A stretch of DNA of 64,000 nucleotides from Proteles cristata cristata (taxonomy: Eukaryota > Chordata > Mammalia > Carnivora > Hyaenidae). Shown here in pieces: positions 22,463-35,182 of the stretch (position 1 is its first letter; every line of letters begins with the position of its first letter). The stretch is taken from the NCBI GenBank assembly GCA_017311185.1, contig JAESUZ010002552.1:806001-870000 (forward strand). Direction: 5' to 3'. The position numbers and the translations under genes were made by a program. The notes beneath the pieces are model-generated. The model did no database searches, was not told where the DNA came from, and worked only from the letters and a program-made list of their open reading frames with translations.

Positions 22463-25400
22463 CATGCGAGGGTCTCTCCTAGCTCAGAGCAAAGAGCAAA
22501 CAGGGCCCGGTCCCCAGGTCACTGGCCGGAAGAGAGCCACTTCTGTGTCCTGGAGAGAGACTGTAAGGGGCTCAGGTGAATGGGAAATTTCATCTCTGGG
22601 AGTGGGGGATTTAAACAAGCAATCGTCCAACAGGAACAAATCAAATTCTTTTAAACTTTTAAACAGTTGGCCTTGATGAGGTGCCCAAGAAGAGTACCAT
22701 GCCTATTCCTTGGCTTGGAAAGGTGAATGGGGCAGGGGAAATTTTTCCCTGGTAAATGTACGTGGATGAAGAGTGGGGGCGGGGGGAGCCTCGTGGTGGG
22801 GGCGGGTGTCCATGTTGCCGGAGTACGTCGTTGAGTCTGTGTGCGGTGAGGGTGTTTGTGTGGTGTCTGTGAGTGTGGCTGAAATACTGGCATAGGATGC
22901 GCATGTGTGTGCATGTGCGTGTGTGTGTTTTGATGGAACGTGTGTGGTTAGATGTGTAGGTGACAGGGTAGTGGTGGCCGTGTGCATGCGCATGTACGGC
23001 GGCCCCCTTGATGTGCTGTGGGTGCTGTGAAGGGTGTGGACGCGTGCCAGTGTGATCTTCCAGAAGGCGTTAGCCCAGGGCCTCCCTGTGTGAGGGACTC
23101 TGCACCCTCACAGAGAGAGGGCCACAGAGAGGTGGAGCAGTGGTGGCCTGGATTCTTGGGGGCCCTGGCAGCTGGGCCTTCACCCTCCTGGGTGGGTAGC
23201 TGGGGCTTTATTAGGGATTAGAAGCCACCAGGGCCCTTCCTGCTCTGCTGGCCTTCTAGGGGATACAGCGTTTTCCTTTGATTTATGATCCCTTCTTTTT
23301 GAAGCCCTATCCTCAAACACCATCCCCAGTCCTTACCCTCCTGCCCAGAGCAGACACCAAAATATTTCTGTTTCCTCTGGAAAAATCCTGGGAGGTCTGC
23401 TTATGGCTGCAGCAGACCAGCGCACATCTGTGCACAGTTTAGCTGGGACAGCTGGAAACTCAGGATCTGGAATTTTCTGGAATGCAGACCACGGCACACC
23501 GCGGTGAGTTCTGGTTCCCGCAGGCAGCCTTTGGTGGGTCCCTGGATGCACATGCCCACATAGGCGAATACACTCTGGGACCCAACATCTCAGTTAACAG
23601 GCAGAGGCGGGACAGGGATGCCCCAGCACGCAGGCGCGCGGTGCTTTCTGAGAACAACCTCAGGCGCAGCTTCCCCAAGGATGGAGAGACCCAGTGACAC
23701 ACGCAGGGCCGGTGGCGCCCCCTGGGACCTGTTACACACGTGTAACGCCTGTAACCCCAGACATGCAGACAACACATGCTGACTCAGAACACCCACACAT
23801 GGACGTGCAAGGCACCCCGAAGGCGTGACTCACTCTCAGCCACCTACAGAACGAATCCCACCACCAGCCAATCTCTGCTTCAGGCAACACCTGTCCTTCC
23901 TGGTAACAGGAGAGGCCTGCCCTCCCCTGGAAGAGACAGGTACTTTCAAGCCTGGGAATGGCCAGGCTTCCCCATCCTTTGTTCGGTCCCTCACAGAGGC
24001 TGCCCCTCACCCCTTCTTTGGCTATGGACACCCTGGATCGCCTACTGGGCCTCCCTGAGCTGCCTCAGCACCTGTGTGCCCTGGGCCTCAGTCGTCTTCT
24101 TGTAAAGGGTGCACGTGGACTTCACGGCTGTTCTGACTCTGGACTCGCTCGGCCTCTCTTTCTAAGGCTGATGGGGCCAGGCGCGGGCCACCCTCCCAGG
24201 TCCCAGTGCTCGGGCCATCTGGGGAGGTCGGGCCGCCAGGCTCTTGGGAGCCATGGAGGCAGGGGCCTGCCTGCATGGAGCAAACTGGGAACAGAGAAGT
24301 GGGCAGTGTTCCAGCGCTGGCTCGGGAGGCAGAGGAAGGCCTCTGGGAGCCGTGACTAGATGCGCCAGGCGGGGCTGAAACAGGAAGCAGCACCCAGCTG
24401 TGCAGGGCTTGGCCAGGGCTGGCGAGGAAGGGGCCAGCCAGCCCTGCTGCTGGGGCTTCTGATTGGCCTCAGACACAGGCCTCGAGGAGAGCCAGGAGCA
24501 AGACCTGGATGGTGTGAGAGAGGCCACCATTCCTGGTGAGACCCCAGAGAGCCGCCTGTCTCCTGCAGATGACTCTGGTCCCTCTTTGTTTTTGCTTCCT
24601 ACCCAGGCACCCTGGTGGGCTGGGCTGGGACTGAGGTGCCTCCCCAGTGTCCCCACCCACCACATGCCACCTCTGTACGAGGACGCACCCCCCGACTCCG
24701 TCCTGACCTGCCTCTTTCGTTCCTGCATCCCTGTATCTGCCGGTTCTGGGGCTGCTCATTTCAGCCACCCTCCCCCTCCCCGCCACCACCAGGAGTGCAT
24801 CTGTCCCCATTGCTGACCCCTCCTTGTGCCCCTTTCATTCCTTGGGGCCTGTCCTTGGATCTGCAGTTGCTTCCTCTTCTCCCTTAGCCAAACCAGGCCT
24901 CCCAGATTCGAGCAAAGCTTCCCCGGAATTTGCTTTTTAGGGCAGATGGGGGTGGGGGGAGGGGAGCAGGCAGAGGAAGAGGGAGGGGGTAAGTGGGAAA
25001 TAGAAGGTGGGAAGGAGCAGAAAGAACTGACTTTCACTTGGGCCAGGAGGGGAGGAGGGGCCGGTTGAGGGCAGTCGCAGGATCGCCAGTGACTGGGTGG
25101 CCGGAGGAGCAGGTGCTGAGGGAGCAGAGAATGAGCCGCGCTCCCCCAGCCCCCTTGCTTTGCTGGGCCCTCGTTCTAAGGCCCCAGCTGGCCCACGTGA
25201 AGACAAGACCTATGAACTCATCCTCTCCAGCAATGTGTCCCTAACTCCTGATTGATCCTCTCAAGCAAGACCAGGATGCCCTGGGGCGCTTTTTCACCCC
25301 TTTGATCTGTACACAGGGCTGTCTTGGTGCCTCCAGGTCCAAAGAAACGTCCAGCCTCGTGGGCCTTCCCAATCCCCCCTGGAGCCCTCCCTCTGTCTAC

Positions 25401-26346
25401 AAGGGCAGGCTGTCCACAGACCCCACACTTCTGTCCCTGCTAGCACTTCCCAGCCGCCCTTCTCAGCTTCCTGGCCATAGTCTAGGGATAATCATGGAGT
25501 TCTCTAACCGAATCGGGGGTTAGAAACCCCCTCAGAACTCCACAGGAAGCCTCGAGCTATTCTCCACCCCTCCTTTCATAATTTGGGAGATGGGGGCCAA
25601 GTTCCTTTAAGGCTTTTGCACCTCAGTTTCTTGGTTGCAAATCGGAGTTTGCATTTAACTCCTCCCCCCCGGTAGGACACTTGTGAGGTCAGTGCTGCTG
25701 ACCACCCAGCCTGGTGCCTGGATAATAGCAGGAGGCCCTGCAAAACATTAATTCCCTCTTCCTTCTCCCCGCCTTTTACTCTTCCAATGCTATGTAAGCC
25801 AGAGAGCGAGCTGACCCTATTGCACTGGGACAAAGGAACGATGGCCTTGATTCAAGGGCAAAGTACAGGAGTTTTTGATTAACTCGGGAATACCACTGAC
25901 TTCCAGCTGCTGTGGGGGTGGGGGAGGGAGGGGGAGGTTGCTGCTGGGAAAATGCAGGAACAACAGTGGGAAAGTCAGAAATCCACAGGGGATAGGAGGC
26001 CAAGGCCTTCTCCAGCCTGGAAATGAATGTCACAGCCAGGAGCAGAGTGTTCTGAGGCCCTGCGCTAGCCCACCCGGGGCCTGTCTCTGAGCCTCTTTGA
26101 GGAGGCCTTGGAGGCCGTCTCCTCTGCTCCTGTGTCCCTCTCCCATCCGTAAATGCATCAGAAGACTTTCTTTCTGGGGCAAGGTCTTCCTGGCTTTGGG
26201 GGGAGGGGCTGCTCACCTGGTAGGTTGGGGCTCCTGTGAAGCAGGACCTGAGGGCACTGGGGAGGGGCGGGGTGGGGAGGGGCCCAGAGCTCAGAGAGCA
26301 CAGCACTCCCTGAAAAACCCCAGAGTGCTCACACCCCATACCGACC

Positions 26347-26386
26347 CATCAGGGAGCCCCTCCTCTGCTTCCAGGCCAAAGGACTG
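26347..26386 (+). repeat. 40-bp dispersed duplication, copy 1
   Basis: 38 of 40 bases match 28025-28064 in the same orientation (agggagcccctcctctgctt is shared exactly). I do not recognise the unit as a known repeat family. Confidence 0.93.
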
Positions 26387-26843
26387 TCATCCAGCCCCAG
26401 GGAGAAGGCCAACTTTGTCGTGTCCTTGAGATCTAACATTCCGCATGGTGGCCTTCCTCATTTCTGTCTTGAATCCTTCCCGCACATCCAGTGGACTTCT
26501 TCAGGGTTCGAGGAGTTATTCATGACATCAAGTAAGCATCTGGTTTTCCCCCTGAGGCGAAATCAAACTCCGGGCAGGATGCTAGGCCGCTGATCTCCAC
26601 CCCCTTCCACCAATTGGAGGCCCTTCTGGCCTCCTCCCCGCCCGGGCATGTGGGAAAATCCCCGGTTAGCACTTCCAGTCCTGTGAACGAAGCCACGATT
26701 CAAAGGCAGTGGGCAAGAAGGAGACCACACGGAGCAGCCAGAAAGAACCAGCCCTTTGTGCTAGGCTGGGGTCCGTGGGGGATGAGTGCATTTTTGGCGT
26801 ATTTAGAAGGATTTCTTCTTTATAATGAGCAGCAGAGGAGAAG

Positions 26844-26872
26844 AGGGAGGGAGGGAGGGAGGGAGGGAGAGA
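26844..26872. repeat. (GGGA)n short tandem repeat
   Basis: About seven GGGA units; low-complexity purine tract. Confidence 0.92.
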
Positions 26873-27214
26873 CAGCGAGGCCCAAGGCAGGACTTGGGAG
26901 AAGAGAAGTGAGGAGCGCCAGCAGGGTGGGGACGAGAGCAAGTGAAGCCAAGGGCCAGAAATGCGGAAAGACGAAGAAAGAGGGCAGCTCTGGCGACAGA
27001 CGGGAGCGGCGACGTGTGATGGTGCCTGGACAGGGGTCCGCTGAAGAGACAGGTGCTCATTTGTGTGGAGGCGGGGGAGGAGGTGGTGGTGGAGGAAATG
27101 AAGGTCCAAATGAAGGCCAAGAAAGGCTATGACTTCCATTGTACACGTGGGAAACCAGACTCAAAACGGACGCCAGCTGATACCCGCCGGGCTGAGTGAG
27201 CTCTCGGAGGCTCT

Positions 27215-27352
27215 GGGGCCGCTGTGCTGAGTGCTTGGCCGGCAGCCCCTGATTTAATCCTGGAGGCCAGCAGAGGAGGCCGGGCTGTCATTATCCCCTC
27301 CTTGCGGACGGAGAGCTGGAGACATGAAGAATTAGGCCGCCTGCTGATCCCT
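27215..27352 (-). repeat. MIR fragment
   Basis: gctgtgctgagtgcttggcc, ctgatttaatcctggaggcc, tgtcattatcccctccttgc is the reverse MIR 3' half. Confidence 0.55.
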
Positions 27353-28024
27353 GACCCAATGCCAGCCAGCTCAGAACCCTGGGGGCTGGGCCTGCAGAGC
27401 TGGTGGCTACCAGGGGGGAGGGGGGGACATGGTACACCCCAGGGGAGGCAGAATGCACGTGATCGGTCACAACCGATCATGCCTAGAGGCCACTCTTGGT
27501 CCTAAGACAGCACACATATGCCAGGTGTAGAGCCAGGCCTGGGGCCGTCCTTGAGGGTCAGTTCAGAAGGCCCCGCACAGCCCCAGGTAGAGCACACGGC
27601 CTTCCTCCTGCCTCCAAGCCTCTCCCTCCCATCGGGCTCCTTTTGAGAAGAGAGCGGGGCTGTTTTTCTCTTTCTTCAAATGCTCTGCGTCCCCAAGGGC
27701 CTAAGGAACACCTCTCCCCCTTCCGTTCTCTGGAGAGCGGCCTGAAAGAGGGGCCTCAGAAACCCCGCCCCCATGACCCCACCCTCTCACCGCTGCCGTG
27801 TCCTGCCAGTCCTGTGTACACATCTGTCTCACCCAGGGACCGTCTTTACTGGCCTCTGAGAGCCGGCCACCTGGCCCTGTGCAGGGCACGGCTCAGGCAT
27901 GGTCCAGGCATCTCGCAAATACTCGGGTGCATGCATTCACAGAGATTTTTAGAGCACACACGTGGAACTTGGAGCATGCAAGGAGTTGGAGAACAAGACA
28001 CAGTCACTGTTGTCACATACTGAT

Positions 28025-28064
28025 CATTAGGGAGCCCCTCCTCTGCTTCCAGACCAAAGGACTG
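28025..28064 (+). repeat. 40-bp dispersed duplication, copy 2
   Basis: Partner of 26347-26386; two substitutions. It is separated from copy 1 by about 1.6 kb of unrelated sequence. Confidence 0.93.
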
Positions 28065-28309
28065 GCGGTGCGGTGTGCGGTGGAGGTGGATGAGTGAAAC
28101 AGTAATTAGTTGCAGGGCGGTGGGGATGATTGCACGGGTCTCAGAGGTTGAGGGGCCTTAGGAGTGGCAAGTCCCTGAGGGCTTCCTGGAGGAGGTGGGA
28201 ACAGAAGGAGTCTTGACTGCAGAGAGAATCTCAACTGATCAAACTCTGGAGGATTCTGGTTTGCTAGCCCCCTTTCCTGTTCTTACCACTCATTAAAAAA
28301 CCCACAACA

Positions 28310-28412
28310 GTCTGTTTGTTAATTTATTTGCAAAAATCCTTATTGCCTGCTAATATGGGTCAGGCATGGTGCTGGTGTCTGTCTGGGAAGTCACTGATGC
28401 CTAAGAAACCCC
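28310..28412 (-). repeat. L2 3'-end fragment
   Basis: gttaatttatttgcaaaaat, ccttattgcctgctaatatg, ggtcaggcatggtgctggtg is a degraded reverse L2 terminus. Confidence 0.62.
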
Positions 28413-28874
28413 GAAGCTCCCAGACCAGGGAGGGGGGAGGCATGTAGGTGGGCAATGATCCCACAGAGGTCACGTGGAGCACGTGCCAGGCTGGTCCTCT
28501 CACTTAACCTTAGCTCTCTCCCACTGCCATTTACAGAGGACAGGGGGCTTGTAAGTATGGGGCCTTCGACCCCCCCTCAGCCCTCAGCCTCCAAAGCCCT
28601 ACTAGCCTGGTCCCTTCAGGAGGGAGGGGCTTACTGCCTGGGGTGGCTGCTCTGTGGGGGCCGGGCTGCTGGCTCTCCCCTAAGAAAGTGGGAACAGTGC
28701 ACTCTTCCTCCCAGGCTGTGTGTGGAAGCTCCGGATGCCGGTTCCCTCGCTTCCTGAGCTTTCGGCAGACAGGTGCAGGTGCGCCCTTGGGAAGGGCTGG
28801 GAAGGTAAAGGCAGCCTTGGTGATACAGCTGCTCAAAAAGTCCCTCCTACACTTCCCTGTCTCCTTCCTCCTCC

Positions 28875-29056
28875 CTCCAGCTCCCTGCCTCCCCCTCCTC
28901 ATCTTTTACCCATCCCTCTCCCCCTTCCCCTACTCCTTTCCCTTTCCGTGGCTCCTCTACCTCTATCCCCTCCCCCCCACCCTCCCCCTTTCATCTTCTC
29001 CCTCCTCCTCCTCCTCCTCCTCCACCACCACCTCCTCCTCCTCCTCCTCCTCCTTC
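28875..29056. repeat. Polypyrimidine tract with (CCT)n
   Basis: Long C/T-rich stretch; the right part (about 28998-29053) is (CTC)n interrupted by CCACCACCA. The Ser/Leu/Pro-rich frames over it are artefacts. Confidence 0.92.
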
Positions 29057-29123
29057 TGCTTTGCTCCCAGGAGCTAATTGCTTGAGGGGTGAAGACCAGG
29101 TCGACTAGTGAAAACTCGGATCT

Positions 29124-29137
29124 ATCGCCATGGTGAT
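29124..29137. promoter_or_regulatory. Palindromic X-box-like motif
   Basis: atcgccatggtgat is an almost perfect palindrome centred on CCATGG and resembles the RFX X-box (GTTGCCATGGYAAC); atgctaat follows at once. This is motif resemblance only. Confidence 0.3.
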
Positions 29138-30889
29138 GCTAATTCAAGCTGAGTTCAAAGGAAATTGTTCCAGTTAAAACTAACAAGCTGGAGCTGGGGC
29201 CCCAGGAAGGACCAGTGCCAGGAGGAGTGAGCCCCGAGCCCAGAAATATAGGAAAAACAAACCTTTGGAGAGCCTGTCCCTCACACTCCTTCTGTGCGTC
29301 CTGCACACCCCCCTGCAGCTTCCAGACCTGCCCAAGTCCCAGGAAACCTGAGAGGTCACTGCAGGGAGCCCCCTGCCTCAGGCCCAGGCCACCCCAGCCA
29401 CCTGGAAAGTCCTCCCATAAAGCCTCTACACGGTCTCCCTCAGCCTGTGGCTCTGGGGCTTATCCACCTTTGCCTTGGGGGAGTTCTTTGCCCGGCACAC
29501 AAGCTCCTCCCACTGCTTTCTAATAAGCAGGATTTGGAAAGTACCAGGAGTAAAGTAACAGGTAACAGCTCTGGGCTGGGGCTGTTCCGTCACTTCGTGT
29601 CTGTGAATGCATGCCCCACTGGCTGCGGGTGATAGTATCACTCCTACTTTTTGGGTGTCCAAAAAGGAGGAGAAAGCTTGCAGGGGGGAAACCACTCATA
29701 GCTCCATCTGAGCTCAGCTAGTTCTGGCTGATTTAAGGATTGCTACTGAAGGCCTTGAACTGGGAGGCTGGGGGTGCTTACACAATAAAGAGGGGGAGGT
29801 ATTGGTTCCAAATTACCGATGAGTAGCTTTCTGGACTTTCTCTCAGTCCTTCCTCCCTGGTCCCCAAAGCAAGATGGCTGAACCTCCTTCCCTGCCAGCT
29901 CCTGTCCTTCTCGGTCTGGTGGCCTTGCACATGTTTCTTCTTTAAGGGCAGAAAGAACGTCTTGTTTGCCTGTGACACAGGACTGGCCCAAAGTGGGGTC
30001 CGTCTAGCCATTCTCTCCCTGTCAGAATGAAGAATTGGAAACCCAGCCTCTTGGGAGGGGGGTGGTGAGTTGAGATCCACCAGGTGAAGGGAACCGAATT
30101 GAAGACCTGCATTAGGAGCCTTACCTGGAGGGTTTTGCAGTTCTAGTCCACTGGCAGAGGCCGACACCAGAGTCCTGTCCTTGGCAACGCCTGCCTCTAC
30201 TCTGACCTTCTGGAAGGCCTCACTCCTTTGCCCGACCCTTAGGGTTTTTTCCTTCACCCTAAAATATCTAGTGATCTTTCCACATATTAAAGAGATACTG
30301 GTTGACCAGGAGAAGAAATTCCTTGAGGGCAAAGCCTGTGTAGATGCTGGTGACACAAGGCACAGGATCAAGAAGCTTGTAGGAGAGCCTCCTCTTTAAA
30401 AGAATGAGTAACCTGGGGTCTGGCTGTCTCTGGGGGAAGAACACAGGGGGTTAGAAGGCTTCAGAGCTGCTCTCTCTTCAGATGTGCTGGGAAACCTTGG
30501 GAAGCCTCCTCACGTCTTTGTTCCTGGGTGTCTTCAAGTGTAACCAAAGGATGCCCATCCCTGAGCCACCTCACCCTCCCAACCATGGGAAGAGGAGAGT
30601 CATGACTATAAATGTGAGGGAGCATCCCCATTGGCATCCAGACCAGCACACCACCCAGTGCGGGAGGTGGGGGGCGCTGTGGTGGTGAGTTGAGATTGTG
30701 CCTGGCCTGTGTCCTGCATACGCTCTTTGGGAAGACCTCCCCACCCCACCCCTAAGTGTCCTGAAAGGAGAGTTCAATGTCTCTGGGTCACTGAGGAAGC
30801 CCAGGCAGGGGGGAGGAAGTGAGTCAGTATGGGGGCTGGAGAAGGCCCAGGGCCAGGCTCGCATTGGCTTTGTACTCCATTCCCGTGCC

Positions 30890-31010
30890 TTTCATCCCAG
30901 CATCTCAAAGCCCCTTTCAAGCTGAAGCCGCCCTGGGAGTTGGGTCATTATCTCAATTAACAGGAGAAAGCTGGGGCCCAAGCCTGGTGGAGGCAACTTT
31001 CCCTTGAATG
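30890..31010 (-). repeat. MIR-like fragment (weak)
   Basis: agttgggtcattatctcaat, ttaacaggagaaagctgggg resembles a reverse MIR middle. Confidence 0.45.
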
Positions 31011-31514
31011 AGGCCTTGACTCAGTGCCCAGTGAACCATAGGTCCTCTGCCCCGGGCTCTGGGCTGCAGGGAGTGTTGTAGACGGAAGTGAGAGCTGGAC
31101 TGATTTCCCCTTGCCTGTCCCTTCAACGAAGAGAGGACTGAAGTCCAGCATGAGGACTCACAGGCTGTTTGCAGGGCTGGACTCTCTCAGGGGACAGGGC
31201 AGTGGGTGACCCCTCCCATCTTTGTTGCGAGTGACGAATCTGCATAGTTGGGCTTTTCCAAGTGGGAGAGAAGGGGGTAGGGTAGGGGTGCTGCTCTCAT
31301 CAGAGAACCTGGGAATAGACTCAGTGGCTTGGGGGGAAGATCTTTCATCCTGGGGAAGACATTACAAAAGCCCCAGTCCTTGGGGACCCTGAGCTGTTGT
31401 AGCCAGTTGACCCCACCGAGTTGCTCCAGTCTGTCACTGCTAGAACATTGATCGCGTGGCAAATCAACCACTGCTCATTGGGGCTCTTGAGAGTCTTGCC
31501 TGAGACAAACCGAT

Positions 31515-31600
31515 CAGAGTCTCCATTCGGCTGTGCAATCCTGGGCAATTGGTTTAACCCCTCTGAACTTCAATCGCCTCACAGGCTCCTTGGCTCAGTG
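31515..31600 (+). repeat. MIR fragment
   Basis: gcaatcctgggcaattggtt, taacccctctgaacttcaat, cgcctcac is the sense MIR core. Confidence 0.55.
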
Positions 31601-32779
31601 TCTAGGGTGCAAGAAGAAAGGCAGCGCGTCGGGCCTGCAGGGACAAAGCTCAGAGAGATGGTATGGAATGCTCCAGATCGCACAGCCCGGAGTAGAACAA
31701 GGTGTCAAGGGGACGCCTTCAAAGGGTGTCCATTCCTGCCCTTCGAGGCTTGGAGGAGGCGGCTTGCCAGCTTGCTGACTCAGGCGGAAGAAAAGCTGAG
31801 CTGTTGATCTCAGCAGGCAAGAACAGAGAGGGAGCGTGAGGGTGGGGTGTCGTGGGGAAGCTGGGGGCAGAGGAGAGTCTAGGATGTTGCACAAGGAAGG
31901 GGTGGGGAGGGAGGGTCCATTTTAATGAGGCAGCAGAAGAGGAGAAGGGCTGGCTCTCTGGACAGAGGCTGCCCGCCCCCATGATGCTGGGCCACGCTGC
32001 AGGGATCAAAGCTGCCCTGGGCATCATTCTTCATCAAGGCCAAACTTCCCTCTCTGGCCCTTGGTGTCTTCCTGGCCTCAGCACCACCATCCCTTCCCTT
32101 TGACCTTGAGCATGGCTCTGGACTCGGCCCACCTTGTTTGGCTCCGTAACCTCAGTGTCTGCCCCTCAGCTTTGCCCTTGGCCTTTGCAAAGGCTTGCAG
32201 TATGAGAACAATGGGCTTGCCCTCCCTCTACCCTGGACCTTTTCAAATCTTCATTCCAGACTGACCCCTCCAAGTCCCGCCATTGGCCTCCTCATGTGTG
32301 AGCCTTCTTTCTCTAGGTGGCTGTGTCTAAGGTGGGCTGCAGGGAGGCCAGCTGGGGCCAGGAGGCTCGGGGCTGTCTCAGGTTTGCCCACCTGCGGAGA
32401 GCTGGCTCTGGTTCCGGTCTGGGGGCTGGGGGTAAGGACAAGGGGAAACATGGCGGCAGAAAGGCAGATGGGAGAGTCTTCTTGCCAAGTCTGGAGAACA
32501 CATTAGGGTGGGGATGGAAGGAAAGGATTCTCGAGAGGGAGGGGAGCTGGGCTCGGTAACAAAATCGTAAGGAGAAAAGAATTTGAACTTTTCTTCTGGG
32601 GTTTGTGAATTCTGGGTTTCTTCACTGTGACTTCTTATACTTATCGGAGGTTCTCAAACATTTTCCCATTAGGGCCTCCCAGTCTCTCTCTGCTCAGATT
32701 CCCTACTCCCCTTCTCCTCCAGCCTCTGGCTCAACATTTTTCTTGAGCCTTTTGCAGTCTTTGGACAGGCATAACTTCC

Positions 32780-32916
32780 CGCGTTTTGCAGATGAAAAAA
32801 AACAGAGCCTGAGAAAGATCTGGTGACTTACTTACAGACTCACAGGCTGTAATGTTAGAGCTGGGGAACTGACCAGGTCCGCTTGGCTCTGAAGCCTGTG
32901 TGCATTCCATTACACT
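32780..32916 (-). repeat. MIR fragment
   Basis: gttttgcagatgaaaaaaaa, cagagcctgagaaagatctg, gacttacttacagactcaca: reverse MIR. Confidence 0.82.
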
Positions 32917-32926
32917 CTCACACAGA

Positions 32927-32932
<6 letters not shown>

Positions 32933-32982
<50 letters not shown>
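32933..32982. repeat. (GT)n microsatellite
   Basis: About 24 GT units, one of the longest in the window. Confidence 0.97.
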
Positions 32983-32983
<1 letters not shown>

Positions 32984-33037
32984 TTCTATGTTGGAGCATA
33001 TGTGATTTCCCAGAAACCTTAGAAGATTGTTTACTGG

Positions 33038-33118
33038 TCTCTTCTCCCTCCTTCCCTTCCTCTCTTCCTTCCTTCTTTTCTTTTCTCCTCTCTTTCCCAT
33101 CCTCTTCTCTCTCCCCTT
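33038..33118. repeat. Polypyrimidine (TTCC)n-like tract
   Basis: C/T-rich low-complexity segment after the GT repeat; no coding or RNA signal. Confidence 0.88.
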
Positions 33119-33344
33119 TCAATGGTGTAACGGGCTCTCTTTGTTCATGGCATGATTTTGTTCTAGGCATTAGAAGATCAGAACTGTTGGCATTTACTTC
33201 CTTGCAGCTTCAGGACATCCAGAATCTAGCTCTGCGTCAGGAAGAGGGAAGTGCTTTTGCAACTCTTCCCTGAAACCCATAGTGGCTTCTATGTGGAGAT
33301 AGAAAATTTTTGAAAAAGGTGAAGTGGAGAAAGCAGGCGAGTCA

Positions 33345-33548
33345 GGAGGCCTATGTTCCACTCTTGACTTGGTCTTTTACCAACTATATGACCTTGGGCA
33401 AGTCTCTGAATCTCAGTTGCTTTCTCCTTAACTGTGCAATAGGGATAACAATACGAGGAACCTCCCAGGAGTTGGATGAGAAAAGATAATGCACATTAAC
33501 ATGCTTGGTAAACTGTAGAGGGTCAAGTTCTTCATAAATGTCCACCAG
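33345..33548 (+). repeat. MIR, well preserved
   Basis: Sense MIR: accaactatatgaccttggg, caagtctctgaatctcagtt, gtgcaatagggataacaata, agttggatgagaaaagataa. Confidence 0.92.
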
Positions 33549-34837
33549 GGGAATAAAGGATGCTCAGATATATTCCCCGCTAGCATCCCAATGGTGATAT
33601 TATGGGAAGAGTATGTTCTCCATACCCTGGTCAGAGACAGGATCTAGATGGATGGACCATTCTAGATGATAATTCTTATTATGGCAGAACGAACCACCTG
33701 GTGGCCTCGCCACCTTTCATCAAGGGGATATTCAAAATTGGAATGAATCTAATTAGTCATTCTAGGTGCTGAGAACACAACTGATGTGGTAATGCTTCTA
33801 CTGTAAGCCAAGCTCAGAAATGAGTGATGCTTTCTGGGGTAAAATAATACTGGGGTTACTGTTTTATAAGGGCAGGGTCAAAGACAAGCAAAGAGGAAAA
33901 ATAGCCCTTCCTCCTATGAGGCCAGACCGTGTTGGCTCTGGGAAAAGATCAAGTGCTCATCAGGACTGGAGATATGTTTACTTCTTGGCTAATGAGGACA
34001 CTGGCCACAGCTCCCCCAGGGGAGATCCACTAGCAACTGTTGCCAAGAGGAGAGTCTGGCTAAATTCTAGGCCATAAATACGAGGGCTTTCTGTGTGGAG
34101 GGAAGGAGTAGGTCCTTGAAGGACACTAATCCTTGAAGGGGGGGATAGAATGGAAAATTGAGAGACAAAGAGATCTGGAGGGGGAGGGGGCAGAGCTATG
34201 CCTCAAGGTCAATGACTGTTGTGTCTCCTTTCTCTGTTGGTACTTGAAAATTAACCAGTTGACTTTCCTCCAGTGTTGTGTTGTGGTTAAGATCTGCCTT
34301 GAGTGGAATGAACACATGCATGTTGCACATCTCCACTTTAGGTCTCTGTTTGACCTGAGACACACTCTCTGAGAAGAAGGTATTGAGGAAAGGACAGAAC
34401 TCTTTCCCCATTTTCTCACAGGGGTGTTTGCTGAGCTGAGACTGGAGGAGCATGAGCTCCTGGTAGGTTACCCAGATAGAGTCACTATGGTTACTGGCAG
34501 TGGAAGATGATTCCAGAAGCCAATAGTGTTGGAGATGACCACCCCCACCCTACCCATTCAGTGGAGAGACTGAATTCCCTGATGGCTGTTCACAGACTGG
34601 CAAGGTGTAACTTCTGGGAAACTGAGTACCATCATATGCTCAGAGTCTAGATACAAATATTCCTGAATACTCACTCTAGCTGTAGATAGTTGGTTCGAAA
34701 GAGACCCAATAGGTCATCTTGCCCCTCCTCCTGCCTTATGCAGGCTAACTTTTGAAATATAATTAATTGTCTTACTGTCATATAAATAACCTACCCTACA
34801 TCTCCAAGGATCATGAGACTATATATTCCTTCACTTA

Positions 34838-34883
34838 TCTATCCATCCATCCATCCATCCATCCATCCATCCATCCATCCATC
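34838..34883. repeat. (ATCC)n microsatellite
   Basis: About 11 ATCC units, followed by catcatttactgaaag, which may be the edge of an L2 3' end. Confidence 0.95.
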
Positions 34884-34937
34884 ATTTACTGAAAGATGAC
34901 TAAGAGAAAGATCCTTTCCTTTAAGAATCATGGTATA

Positions 34938-35182
34938 GGGGTGCCTGGGTGGCTTAGTCGGTTGGGCGTCCAACTTTCGCTTAGGTCATGATCTCGCGGT
35001 TCGTGGGTTCAAGCCCCGCATCGGGCTCTGTGCTGACTACCAGCTCAGAGCCTGGAGGCTATTTCAGAGTCTTTATCTCCCTCTCTCTCTGACCCTCCCC
35101 TCCCCACACTGTCTCTTTCTCTCTCTCTCTCTCCTAGAAATAAATAAAAATATTTTTTAAAAATTTAAACAAAAAAGAAAAA
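34938..35182 (+). mobile_element. Felid SINE, 'ACTTTCGCTTAGG' subtype
   Basis: Full-length SINE with a perfect 15-bp target duplication aagaatcatggtata (34923-34937 and 35183-35197). It shares diagnostic variants with the copy at 56460: gtggcttagtcggtt, aactttcgcttaggtc, gaccctcccc and ctcctagaaataaataaa. Confidence 0.97.

Larger units (their letters stand above)
22463..28305. other. Intergenic stretch, no gene seen
   Basis: Nearly 6 kb with few recognisable repeats: TG-rich sequence at about 22838-22960, (GGGA)n at 26844-26872, G-rich patches, and one half of a 40-bp duplication at 26347. Several frames of 100-190 codons occur in GC-rich parts, but they are low complexity (Pro/Ser/Arg/Gly-rich), lack recognised domains, and some begin at non-ATG codons. 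Confidence 0.65.
29170..34835. other. Intergenic stretch, no gene seen
   Basis: Mostly unique with a few MIR pieces and microsatellites listed separately. The longest frames (up to about 197 codons near 29778-30371, minus strand) show no recognised domain. Confidence 0.65.

Noticed and set aside
22651..22993. His/Thr-rich frames on the minus strand
   Set aside because: They are translations of degenerate TG-repeat sequence.
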